Shown: piece by piece, positions 1 to 6,559 of the stretch
Numbering within the stretch: the stretch's first letter is position 1
Layout of the letters: the number at the start of each line of letters is the position of its first letter
NCBI GenBank assembly: GCA_003221295.1
Contig: QHRA01000178.1
Span: 1 to 34,342, forward strand
Length of the DNA: 34,342 nt
Direction: 5' to 3'
From: Verrucomicrobiota bacterium
GTDB taxonomy: Bacteria; Verrucomicrobiota; Verrucomicrobiia; Chthoniobacterales; UBA10450
Notes under the pieces: model-generated
What the model saw: only the letters and a program-made list of their open reading frames with translations
Told to the model about the DNA's origin: nothing
The model's database searches: none
Made by a program: the position numbers and the translations under genes

Positions 1-426
1 GTCCTCGTATGCTTGAGTGCGCCACGCCGATACCTCCAGCCTGGCATGAGGAGCAGCTTTCCGTACGCGCTCGAGAAGCGTTGGCAGCAGAATCGTGGAC
101 CCGTGGTCTGTCATGGCCACTCGAAAACGTTCCTGGCTTCGTGCGGGAGAGAATTCCTCGCCTTGCACCATGGCTCCAAGCCGACCCATGATCGATTCCA
201 GCTCGCGCAATACACGTTCTCCCCGCGGTGTCCGCTCATAAACGCGTCCCGTGCGAACGAGGAGAGGATCTCCGAATGTTTCGCGCAGCCGGTCCAGCGC
301 TCGGCTCATCGCGGGTTGGCTTAGGAAAGAGCGCTTAGCGGCGCGGGTCACGTGCCGTTCTTCCAAGAGCGCATGGAGCGCGTGCAAAAGATTCAGATCA
401 ACGTCCCGTAAATGCACCTCACGCAT
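1..426 (-). CDS. LysR family transcriptional regulator, N-terminal part (cut by window start)
   Basis: Reading the minus strand from the ATG at 424-426 gives 142 uninterrupted codons running off the window edge. Residues about 8-70 form a typical LysR winged helix-turn-helix: DLNLLHALHALLEERHVTRA, then SQPAMSRALDRLRE, then a wing with FGDPLLVRTG. This is the NodD/LeuO-like subtype. From about residue 95 the effector-binding domain begins (FRVAMTDHGSTILLP). LysR proteins bind DNA as tetramers and usually control a divergent neighbour, here the SDR gene at 482 with 55 bases between the starts, so that gene is the likely target. The effector cannot be read from the fragment. An upstream ATG (around 438) is out of frame and meets a stop at once, which supports the chosen start. 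Confidence 0.9.
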   Translation of the reverse strand, partial: MREVHLRDVDLNLLHALHALLEERHVTRAAKRSFLSQPAMSRALDRLRETFGDPLLVRTGRVYERTPRGERVLRELESIMGRLGAMVQGEEFSPARSQERFRVAMTDHGSTILLPTLLERVRKAAPHARLEVSAWRTQAYED

Positions 427-481
427 AATAGATATGCTAACAATGCATTTTTAGAATGATAAGCACAGCGTATTTTCAATC
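427..481. promoter_or_regulatory. Divergent lysR/SDR control region
   Basis: These 55 A/T-rich bases separate the divergent start codons of the LysR regulator and the SDR gene. The promoters of both genes and the LysR binding site would be expected here or overlapping the gene starts. I see no clear Shine-Dalgarno sequence for the SDR gene and no operator I would defend. The assignment rests on gene arrangement alone. Confidence 0.4.
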
Positions 482-1222
482 ATGAAAACATCACTAACAA
501 AAAGCGCGATCGTCACCGGCGCGTCTGGTGGAATCGGACGTGTGGTGGCGAAAAGACTAGCAAACGATGGCTTCGCAATCACAGTGCATTATGCCGGCAA
601 CCCGGCTAAAGCTGAAGCAGTCGTAGCTGAAATTAACAATGCCGGCGGAAAAGCCATTGCCGTGCAAGCGGATGTGGCGAAGGCCGCGGATGTCGAGAAT
701 CTCTTTAAAAAGACGCTCGAAGCGTTTGACAAGGTCGACGTGGTCGTGCACTCGGCCGGAATTATGCCCCTGCTTCCAATCTCTGGAGGCAATGTCGAGA
801 CTTTCGACAAAGTAATCGCGACCAATTTGCGCGGAACTTTTCTGGTGTTGGGACAAGCGGCACAGCACGTTCCCGCAGGCGGGCGCATTATCGCTTTCTC
901 AAGCAGCGTCATTGCAAAGTCTTTTCCGACCTACGGTCCTTACATCGCTTCCAAAGCGGGCGTGGAAGGCCTGGTGCGGGTTCTTGCCAATGAATTACGA
1001 GGCCGCAACATAACGGTCAACGCCGTGGCGCCGGGCCAGGTGCGAACGGACCTGTTCCTGAAGGGCAAGAGCGATGCACTGATCGACGAATTAAAGAAAA
1101 TGAATCCGCTCGAACGGCTCGGCATGCCAGAAGACATGGCAAATCTAGTGTCATTCCTTGCCGGTCCTGAGGGGGGCTGGATCAACAGCCAGGTTGTGCG
1201 CGCCAATGGCGGCTTCGCCTGA
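482..1222 (+). CDS. SDR family oxidoreductase (FabG-like)
   Basis: This is a 246-residue classical short-chain dehydrogenase/reductase, the usual family length. The Rossmann dinucleotide motif TGASGGIG is at residues 12-19. The catalytic YxxxK is Y154-K158 (YIASK), preceded by a serine cluster at 140-142. The usual NNAG motif is HSAG (90-93), a mild variant. A histidine rather than an acidic residue after strand 2 (TVHYAGN) favours NADPH over NADH, as in FabG-like reductases. The C-terminal GGWINSQVVRANGGFA is typical of SDRs that resemble 3-oxoacyl-ACP reductases. The substrate is unknown. It sits 55 bases from a divergent LysR gene, its likely regulator, and 61 bases upstream of a second SDR. 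A true biosynthetic FabG is unlikely because no fatty-acid genes are nearby. Confidence 0.88.
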   Translation: MKTSLTKSAIVTGASGGIGRVVAKRLANDGFAITVHYAGNPAKAEAVVAEINNAGGKAIAVQADVAKAADVENLFKKTLEAFDKVDVVVHSAGIMPLLPISGGNVETFDKVIATNLRGTFLVLGQAAQHVPAGGRIIAFSSSVIAKSFPTYGPYIASKAGVEGLVRVLANELRGRNITVNAVAPGQVRTDLFLKGKSDALIDELKKMNPLERLGMPEDMANLVSFLAGPEGGWINSQVVRANGGFA

Positions 1223-1283
1223 CCCTTTTTCAAATCTTGATTTTGTTGCATCTGAAAATTCGAACCAGAAAGAAAAATTCAAC

Positions 1284-2204
1284 ATGAAGAAGATCATCAT
1301 CATCACCGGTGCTTCGAGTGGGTTTGGCGCTTTAACTGCGCGCGCTTTGGCAAAAGCAGGCCACACTGTCTATGCAAGCATGCGCGAGACCAGGGGCCGT
1401 AATGCGCCACAGGTCGAAGAGGCGAAAAAGTTCGCCAAGGATAACGATGTCGACCTGCGTGCCATCGAACTGGACGTTTCGTCGCAAGAATCTTGTGACG
1501 CAGCCATCCAGGAAATCATTGCCAAGAACGGTCGCCTCGACGTGGTCATTCACAACGCCGGACACATGGTTTTTGGTCCGGCCGAAGCGTTCACGCCCGA
1601 ACAACTCGCTGAGTTGTATGACGTCAACGTCCTAAGCACGCAACGAGTGAACCGTGCAGCATTGCCTCAGTTGCGCAAGCAAAGAAGGGGTCTTGTGGTT
1701 TGGGTGTCGAGCAGCAGCTCCGCGGGCGGAACGCCACCCTATCTGGCGCCGTACTTCGCGGCCAAGGCCGGGATGGATGCATTGGCCGTAGTCTACGCGC
1801 GTGAACTGACTCGGTGGGGCATCGAGACCTCCATCATTGTTCCAGGCGCCTTCACCGGCGGCACGAACCACTTCGCGCATGCCGGTTCTCCCGCAGACAA
1901 AGCACGAGTCGCCGAATACGAAGCGGGTCCTTACAAGGGTTTCGCCGACGAAGTGCGCGAGGGCTTTGCCTCAATTGTACCAGCCAATGCGGACGTAGCC
2001 GCCGTCGCGGACGCCATCGTGAAGGTGGTCGATACGCCATTTGGCGAACGGCCTTTCCGCGTCCACATCGATCCGACGCAGGATGGAGCGGACGTGGTCA
2101 ATATGGTTTCGGATCGGGTCCGTGCCGAGCTTCTCCGTAGGATTGGGCTGGGAGATTTGCTTGCACCACGGGATCTGACAACCGAATTGCAAAGCGCCGC
2201 ATAG
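1284..2204 (+). CDS. SDR family oxidoreductase (longer, retinol-dehydrogenase-like type)
   Basis: This 306-residue SDR carries TGASSGFG at residues 8-15, NAG at 91-93, a serine run at 142-146 and the catalytic pair Y157/K161 (YFAAK). The C-terminal extension of about 60 residues beyond a classical SDR core is seen in SDRs that act on larger hydrophobic or steroid-like substrates, but the substrate cannot be read here. I chose the ATG at 1284 because the protein then begins directly with the first Rossmann strand. The reading frame stays open upstream to 1158, but that part overlaps the end of the previous SDR and lacks any SDR feature. Ribosome binding is weak (an A/G-rich AGAAAG stretch). 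It probably forms an operon with the SDR at 482. Confidence 0.87.
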   Translation: MKKIIIITGASSGFGALTARALAKAGHTVYASMRETRGRNAPQVEEAKKFAKDNDVDLRAIELDVSSQESCDAAIQEIIAKNGRLDVVIHNAGHMVFGPAEAFTPEQLAELYDVNVLSTQRVNRAALPQLRKQRRGLVVWVSSSSSAGGTPPYLAPYFAAKAGMDALAVVYARELTRWGIETSIIVPGAFTGGTNHFAHAGSPADKARVAEYEAGPYKGFADEVREGFASIVPANADVAAVADAIVKVVDTPFGERPFRVHIDPTQDGADVVNMVSDRVRAELLRRIGLGDLLAPRDLTTELQSAA

Positions 2205-2300
2205 TCACAGACTACCCACGAATTGGTTGAGTTCGGATGACGAACGCGGCGTGGTGTACGTCCGCGCGCTCAGCGATCAGCAAACAATCATGGAAAATGC
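2205..2300. other. Short gap with a possible 3' tail of a lost gene
   Basis: No intact gene is seen. A 22-codon open stretch from 2236 (DDERGVVYVRALSDQQ...) ends in a TGA at 2302-2304 that overlaps the ATG at 2301 of the next fragment in the ATGA arrangement typical of operons. This could be the tail of a gene that once preceded the desulfhydrase-like fragment. It is too short to identify. Confidence 0.25.
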
Positions 2301-2460
2301 ATGACGAATATTTGCAGATTGCATTTTGCTCATTTACCAATGCCCATTGAAACGCTCCCGCGTCTTTCCGAAGACTTTGGGCGGATCACGTTTGTTATCA
2401 AACGCGACGACCAAACCGGGCTCGCCTTTGGCGGCACGGTTACGTTCAAGCTAACTCTTC
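2301..2460 (+). pseudogene. 5' fragment of a D-cysteine desulfhydrase/ACC deaminase-like gene
   Basis: The reading frame from ATG 2301 gives FAHLPMPIETLPRLSEDF followed by VIKRDDQTGLAFGG. This aligns with the start of the nearly complete PLP enzyme at 6551-7538 (FPLAQLPTPIEELKSLSREL, then LIKRDDQTGLALGG). The match ends just where the catalytic NKTRKLEF lysine motif should be: here the sequence reads TVTFKL. About 50 residues remain of a protein of about 330, so this cannot be functional. The TetR gene on the opposite strand ends at 2451, so the fragment was probably truncated when that block arrived or when the rest was deleted. The similarity is visible directly; the history is inference. 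Confidence 0.75.
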
Positions 2461-3062
2461 GGCCACGCGCGCAGTGCCACTTGCGCGACTCGACGTAGTT
2501 GATCGGGACTGGCGCCGTCGGCTCCCTGGACCGCCATTCCCTGCAGCACAGTTATCACGTAACGGGCCAGTTCGGCTGGGTCAGCGTTTTTCGGAAGATC
2601 CCCTTCCCGCTTTGCGCGTTGAAGGCGACGACGCAACGCAACTTCGCTGCCGGCGCGGCGCCCGGCTGCTTCCTTCCGAACGGAGGCCGCCGCAGTTCCG
2701 ACCGCCAACGCACCCTGGACCATGAGGCATCCTGCTGGAAACCTCGGATCACCCGCCATCCTGGCCGCACCGAAGAATATTTGTTCGATGACATCCCGCG
2801 CCTTCGGCGCCGCCAGAGCCTTGCCAAAATAGGCAAGCGGTCCGTCAACGTATCGATCGAGAACCTTTCGAAAGAGCTCCTCTTTGTTGCCAAAAGCAGC
2901 GTAAAGACTAGGCCGATTGATGCGCATGGCCCGCGTCAGGTTTGAGAGCGATGTGCCTTCGTAACCTTTCGCCCAAAAAACGTGCATGGCGCGTTCCAAG
3001 GCCGCGTCAGGATCGAAGGCGCGGGGTCGTCCGGGTTGTGCTGCCGTAGTTTCTAATTTCAT
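2451..3062 (-). CDS. TetR/AcrR family transcriptional regulator
   Basis: This 203-residue protein has an N-terminal TetR DNA-binding domain at residues about 17-68. The recognition helix region is TSLSNLTRAMRINRPSLYAAFGNK split across residues 37-60, followed by EELFRKVL. The C-terminal ligand-binding domain contains FPAGCLMVQGALA (about 108-120), common in TetR proteins that control oxidoreductase operons. It diverges from the SDR-QOR-DUF427-SnoaL operon, with 100 bases between the start codons. An imperfect inverted repeat lies in that gap at 3084-3101. The simplest reading is a repressor of that operon that also limits its own expression, released by a small molecule that the enzymes may process. 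The ligand is unknown. Confidence 0.9.
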   Translation of the reverse strand: MKLETTAAQPGRPRAFDPDAALERAMHVFWAKGYEGTSLSNLTRAMRINRPSLYAAFGNKEELFRKVLDRYVDGPLAYFGKALAAPKARDVIEQIFFGAARMAGDPRFPAGCLMVQGALAVGTAAASVRKEAAGRRAGSEVALRRRLQRAKREGDLPKNADPAELARYVITVLQGMAVQGADGASPDQLRRVAQVALRAWPKS

Positions 3063-3083
3063 ACCGATGAGTAAATAAATCCC

Positions 3084-3101
3084 TTGACACGTTTTTGTCC
3101 A
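3084..3101. promoter_or_regulatory. Candidate TetR operator overlapping a -35-like hexamer
   Basis: TTGACA at 3084-3089 is a consensus -35 hexamer for the plus-strand operon and also forms the left arm of an inverted repeat with TGTCCA at 3096-3101 (5 of 6 bases complementary, 6-base spacer). A weak -10 candidate, TAGTTT, lies 17 bases downstream at 3107-3112. Binding of the divergent TetR protein here would block RNA polymerase. Position and symmetry support it; there is no direct evidence. Confidence 0.45.
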
Positions 3102-3162
3102 GCGTTTAGTTTTATACCATTCGATACATAATCAACCACAAACATCATTGAGGAGAAAAACA

Positions 3163-3906
3163 ATGACTAGGAAACTTGAAGGAAAGATTGCACTCATTAC
3201 AGGCGGTTCGCGCGGTATTGGCGCCGCCATCGCCAAACGTTTGGCCGCAGACGGAGCGAAGGTAGCCATCACATACTCGAAAGGCGCCGATGCGGCGGCG
3301 TCGGTGGTCAAGGAAATCGAATGCGACGGTGGAAAAGCGATCGCGATTCAGGCTGACGCGGCCGATGCCGACGCCGGCAAAGCCGCGGTCGAAAAGACGG
3401 TCACGACTTTCGGCCGCCTCGACGTCCTGGTAAACAATGCCGGCACGGCCATTCCGAAAACGTTTGAGGAGACGACGCTGGAAGAGATGGATCGTGTGCT
3501 CGACATTAACGTCCGTGGCGTGTTCATCGCGACGCAGGCGGCGCTGAAGCACATGAAGAGCGGCGGTCGCATCATCATGATCGGTTCGTCCGTGGGTGAG
3601 CGTGTCCTGGTGCCCGGCCTTGTCCCCTATGCGGCCACGAAGGGAGCCGTAAAGATATTTACTCAGGCGCTGTCCAGAGAGGTCGCGAGCCGGAGCATTA
3701 CGGTCAACAACGTTCAGCCGGGTCCGATCGACACGGAGTTGAATCCCGCCGCGAGCGAGTGGGCGGTGCCGCAAAAAGCCGCCACCGCACTCGACCGCTA
3801 CGGGCACGTCGATGAGATCGCTGCAATGGTCGCGTTTGTCGCCGGTCCCGAGTCTTCATACATCACCGGAGCAAATCTCACCGTGGATGGCGGAATGAAT
3901 GCCTGA
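3163..3906 (+). CDS. SDR family oxidoreductase (FabG-like), first gene of TetR-linked operon
   Basis: This is a 247-residue classical SDR. TGGSRGIG is at residues 13-20, NNAG at 91-94, the serine pair at 142-143 and YAATK at 156-160 (Y156, K160). The arginine in the glycine motif is typical of NADPH-preferring 3-oxoacyl-reductase-like SDRs. The C-terminus ends in the standard ITGANLTVDGGMNA. The ATG at 3163 is preceded by AGGAG at 3151-3155 with 7 bases between, so an in-frame TTG at 3148 is rejected as the start. The gene leads a co-directional run with a quinone-oxidoreductase-like gene 17 bases later, each gene with a GGAGA-type ribosome site. Substrate unknown; an aldehyde, ketone or quinone stress response is a reasonable guess. 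Confidence 0.9.
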   Translation: MTRKLEGKIALITGGSRGIGAAIAKRLAADGAKVAITYSKGADAAASVVKEIECDGGKAIAIQADAADADAGKAAVEKTVTTFGRLDVLVNNAGTAIPKTFEETTLEEMDRVLDINVRGVFIATQAALKHMKSGGRIIMIGSSVGERVLVPGLVPYAATKGAVKIFTQALSREVASRSITVNNVQPGPIDTELNPAASEWAVPQKAATALDRYGHVDEIAAMVAFVAGPESSYITGANLTVDGGMNA

Positions 3907-3923
3907 ATCAAAGGAGAAATGAT

Positions 3924-4895
3924 ATGCGCGCAATGAGAGCCGAAACATTTAGTGGTTATGAAGGGCTGAAGCTCATCGAACTTCCAAAACCGGCGGTTAC
4001 GAAGGGAAAAGTGATGGTGCGAATCACCGCGGCCGGCGTCACGCCGCTGGACTACACGATTCTCTCCGGCAAATTTCACGGCTCGAAGGCGCCGTTAGTC
4101 CTGGGCAACGAAGGAGCGGGCGTGGTGGAGGAGGGAGGCGGAACGGACTTTCCCGTCGGCTCACGTGTGATGTTCTTCGGCACCTATGGCGCTTTTGAAG
4201 ATGGAACCGATAGTGAGTGGGTTGCCGTACGGAAAGAAGACCTTTGCCTGATTCCTGACAATGTCGACGACGTGAGTGCCGCAGGTATTCCGGTCGCGTA
4301 TCTCACCGCGCAGGTTGCTCTTACTCTGGCTGGTTTTCAGACAGGCAAAACTGTTCTGGCACCGGCGATCGGAGGATCGATCGGCAATGCAGTGACGCAA
4401 TTGGCGCGCGGCTTGGGCGCGAAACACGCCATGTCCAGCACGACCAATCATGCGAAAGCAGAGCAGGCGAAGGCGCTCGGATTCAATGAAGTCGTCGATA
4501 CCTCCTTGGAGAAGTTAGGTGACGGCGTGCGTCGTATCACGAGCGGTTACGGCGCAGACATTGTGGTCGACGGAATCGGTGGTGAAGTCTTGAGCGAGGG
4601 GCTCGGAGTACTCGCGTTGGGCGGAAGCCTCACAACACTGGGGTATTCCGCAAGCCGCAAGACAACCATTGACGTGACAAATCTCATTGTGCCACAGGCC
4701 AGCATCCGGGGTCTCAACATGTTCGCTCAGCCGCAGGCTGCTATTACTGACGCATGGAACGTTATTGTCTCTCTACTTAAATCCGGCGCGATCAAGCCGA
4801 TTGTGGCTAAGACCTTTCTGCTGGCAGAAGCGGCTGATGCTCTACGGTACCTAATTGAGGGCCGTCCCTTCGGCAGGGTGGTCCTAACAATCTGA
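3924..4895 (+). CDS. Zinc-free medium-chain NADPH:quinone oxidoreductase-like protein
   Basis: This 323-residue medium-chain dehydrogenase/reductase has a GroES-like N-terminal half (residues 1-120, with VLGNEGAGVVEEGG and PVGSRVMFFG) and a Rossmann half starting near residue 145 (APAIGGSIGNAVTQLARGLG). The structural-zinc cysteines and the catalytic zinc ligands of alcohol dehydrogenases are absent, which points to the quinone oxidoreductase (QOR/zeta-crystallin-like) branch. The C-terminus, EAADALRYLIEGRPFGRVVLT, is typical of that branch. AGGAG lies just before the ATG at 3924; another ATG at 3933 is possible. It reduces quinones or alpha,beta-unsaturated carbonyls with NADPH by family analogy. 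It is 17 bases behind an SDR, which suggests a shared detoxifying role. Confidence 0.87.
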   Translation: MRAMRAETFSGYEGLKLIELPKPAVTKGKVMVRITAAGVTPLDYTILSGKFHGSKAPLVLGNEGAGVVEEGGGTDFPVGSRVMFFGTYGAFEDGTDSEWVAVRKEDLCLIPDNVDDVSAAGIPVAYLTAQVALTLAGFQTGKTVLAPAIGGSIGNAVTQLARGLGAKHAMSSTTNHAKAEQAKALGFNEVVDTSLEKLGDGVRRITSGYGADIVVDGIGGEVLSEGLGVLALGGSLTTLGYSASRKTTIDVTNLIVPQASIRGLNMFAQPQAAITDAWNVIVSLLKSGAIKPIVAKTFLLAEAADALRYLIEGRPFGRVVLTI

Positions 4896-4943
4896 AGAAC
4901 GTACGATCATAAGATAAGCTCCGAGCAGAAAAGGAGACGAAAC

Positions 4944-5357
4944 ATGAAAGAAAAACAGATTAAGTTTCCGGGTCCGGATCACCCGATTTCCATCCAGCGG
5001 AATCCAGCTCGCGTCGTAGTATCGGCCGCAGGCCGGATGATTGCCGATACGGGCAATGCCCTGACGCTCCGGGAAGCGGACTATCCGGCCGTTCAATACA
5101 TTCCACGTGAGGACGTGGATTTCTCCCAGTTGGAGCGGACGGATCATGCAACCTACTGTCCGTATAAAGGCGACTGTAATTACTACAGCATTCCCGCTGG
5201 AGGAAAGAAGGCTGTCAATGCGGTGTGGTCGTATGAGAATCCGTTTCCTGCTGTTGCGCAGATCAGGGGGCATGTCGCGTTCTATCCCGACCGGGTCGAT
5301 GAGATAGCAGAGCAACTTCCAACCACGGGCGCATCGTCAAAGAGCAGTCGCAGTTAA
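4944..5357 (+). CDS. DUF427 domain protein
   Basis: This 137-residue protein matches the DUF427 family. The hallmark CPYKG is at residues 72-76, followed by NYYSI, and later VWSYENPFPAVAQIRGHVAFYPDRVD. No enzymatic role is established for the family. These small soluble beta-rich proteins often sit in oxidoreductase operons. AAAGGAGA precedes the ATG at 4944. It lies 48 bases behind the quinone-oxidoreductase-like gene and 15 bases ahead of a SnoaL-like gene, so it is part of the same transcript. The C-terminal tail after about residue 124 is serine-rich and probably disordered. Confidence 0.88.
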   Translation: MKEKQIKFPGPDHPISIQRNPARVVVSAAGRMIADTGNALTLREADYPAVQYIPREDVDFSQLERTDHATYCPYKGDCNYYSIPAGGKKAVNAVWSYENPFPAVAQIRGHVAFYPDRVDEIAEQLPTTGASSKSSRS

Positions 5358-5372
5358 CGAGGAGAAATTATT

Positions 5373-5774
5373 ATGAGTCAGACGATTGAGGAGAAAAACA
5401 AAGCGCTGGTGCTCGAGGCCTTCGACGCATTGTTTAACAAACGGGACTACGCGGCCGCTGAGAAGTATTGGTCGCCTAACTATATCCAGCACAGCGCGCA
5501 CATTGAGCCGGGTCGCGATGGACTGTTCAATTTGATCCGGAGCACACCCGACACCCTGCGTTACGAACACCAGCTTATCGTCGCGGAAGGGGATTACGTG
5601 ATCGTCCACGGACGTTTCACAGGATACGGCCGGCCGGTTGCCTGGATCGCCGCGGATATTGTCAGGGTCGAGAACGGCCGCCTCGCCGAACACTGGGATG
5701 TTCTGCAGGATGAAGCGACCAAAGCCCAATCGAAGAGCGGGCTACCGATGTTTGGCGATCGCTTCACTGCCTGA
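5373..5774 (+). CDS. SnoaL-like / NTF2-fold protein
   Basis: This 133-residue protein has the cone-shaped NTF2-like fold signature of SnoaL polyketide-cyclase-like proteins. An N-terminal helix (NKALVLEAFDALFNKRDY) is followed by AAEKYWSPNYIQHSAHIEPG, a central VHGRFTG and a C-terminal RVENGRLAEHWDVLQDEA. The pattern of Y/W-x-x-N-Y-I-Q-H and E-H-W-D is common to predicted ester cyclases and isomerases of this family. The reaction is not known. An AGGAG ribosome site lies 9 bases before the ATG. As the fourth gene of the TetR-linked operon it may act on a product of the SDR or quinone reductase. Confidence 0.85.
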   Translation: MSQTIEEKNKALVLEAFDALFNKRDYAAAEKYWSPNYIQHSAHIEPGRDGLFNLIRSTPDTLRYEHQLIVAEGDYVIVHGRFTGYGRPVAWIAADIVRVENGRLAEHWDVLQDEATKAQSKSGLPMFGDRFTA

Positions 5775-5812
5775 TCCTACTCGCCCATCCAACTCAAATC
5801 CCGGAGACTTTT

Positions 5813-5931
5813 ATGAAACTCACCGAAAACACCAGTTTTCATCACAGGCGGGCACGGGCATTGGTCGTGAAGATTCGAGAAACGGGAGTTTCGCAGCTAC
5901 TGTAAATCTGTCGACCATGAAAAACTAAACT
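5813..5931 (+). pseudogene. Degraded start of an SDR gene
   Basis: A GGAG ribosome site at 5803-5806 precedes ATG 5813, which reads MKLTENT and then drifts. Shifting frame recovers the SDR dinucleotide motif in pieces: ITGG from one frame, then GTGIGRE from another. This matches the usual MKLTxNTxxITGGGxGIGR start of DltE-type SDRs with small indels. The remainder of the SDR is missing; by 5932 a DUF302 gene begins. It is the fourth SDR trace in the window and was probably an operon member before deletion. Confidence 0.6.
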
Positions 5932-6423
5932 TTGCGCGAAATTCCTTTCACGGGCGTCCGCCTCGGGTTCGATAGCAGCAAAAGCTTCGATGAGGTGCTG
6001 TCGTCGCTTCTGGCCGATGTAGGCGACAAGCCGCTGCCGATTAACGAGATTGCTGCGAAGTTCGAAAACTGGGATTCCTATAAAAAAGAAATTGAGTCTC
6101 ACGTAGGGCCAAGCGGTTTCATCCTGTTCGCCAGGATCGATCACGGCGCATGGATCAAGAAAGTCGGTATCCGAAGGAAGGCTTTGCGATTGATCATTGG
6201 AAATCCAACGTTTGCCATCACCATGTTGCGTCATGACTTGACGGCAGGGCTGTTCGCGCCCGTTGAACTCATTCTCATTGCAGAAGGCGATGATCGCTGC
6301 AGCCTGACCTATGTGAGGCCTTCGTCTCTGATGGTGGTCGAGACAAATGACGCTTTACTCGCTGCCGCAAGGCAACTCGATGCCAAACTTGAGGCACTGG
6401 CCAGAAAGGTGACCAGCGCTTAG
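5932..6423 (+). CDS. DUF302 domain protein, 5' end possibly broken
   Basis: From TTG 5932 this encodes 163 residues with a DUF302 domain: GFILFARIDHGAW (about 62-74), a central GNPTFAITMLRHDLTAGLFAP segment, and VYRP-like TYVRPSSLM. DUF302 proteins are small alpha/beta proteins; some are periplasmic or fused to metal-related domains, and their function is unknown. No Shine-Dalgarno sequence precedes the TTG. An in-frame ATG at 5917 is followed by AAA AAC and a TAA stop at 5926, then ACT TTG. A TAC in place of the TAA would give a normal-looking start MKNYTLREIPF. So either a nonsense mutation has removed the natural start or the TTG is used. A second DUF302 gene lies at 10859. Confidence 0.75.
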   Translation: MREIPFTGVRLGFDSSKSFDEVLSSLLADVGDKPLPINEIAAKFENWDSYKKEIESHVGPSGFILFARIDHGAWIKKVGIRRKALRLIIGNPTFAITMLRHDLTAGLFAPVELILIAEGDDRCSLTYVRPSSLMVVETNDALLAAARQLDAKLEALARKVTSA

Positions 6424-6481
6424 TGCGTCCTAAAGTAGCAATCTGTTGATGGTTTCGATCGATTTGGCGACAACCCCGTTG

Positions 6482-6559
6482 ATGGCGATTTTAAGATTGG
6501 ATTTTGCTCATTTTCCGACCGCGATTCGGCAGGCTTCCGCGAGCCTTGCTTCAAATTAG
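6482..6559 (+). pseudogene. Very short second remnant of a desulfhydrase-like 5' end
   Basis: ATG 6482 opens 25 codons that begin MAILRLDFAHFPTAI. This resembles the fragment at 2301 (ICRLHFAHLPMPI), and the DNA shares an almost identical stretch of about 20 bases including TTTTGCTCATTT. After that the similarity is lost. It lies just downstream of the DUF302 gene and overlaps the 3' end of the desulfhydrase-like gene on the other strand. The match is short, so chance is possible. Confidence 0.45.

Noticed and set aside
1158-1283. Upstream extension of the second SDR
   Set aside because: It overlaps the preceding SDR gene and lacks SDR character; the Rossmann strand starts right after ATG 1284.
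3145-3807. Long minus-strand open frame (220 codons) opposite an SDR gene
   Set aside because: It mirrors the codon pattern of the SDR gene; composition is rich in R, H and D with no domain.
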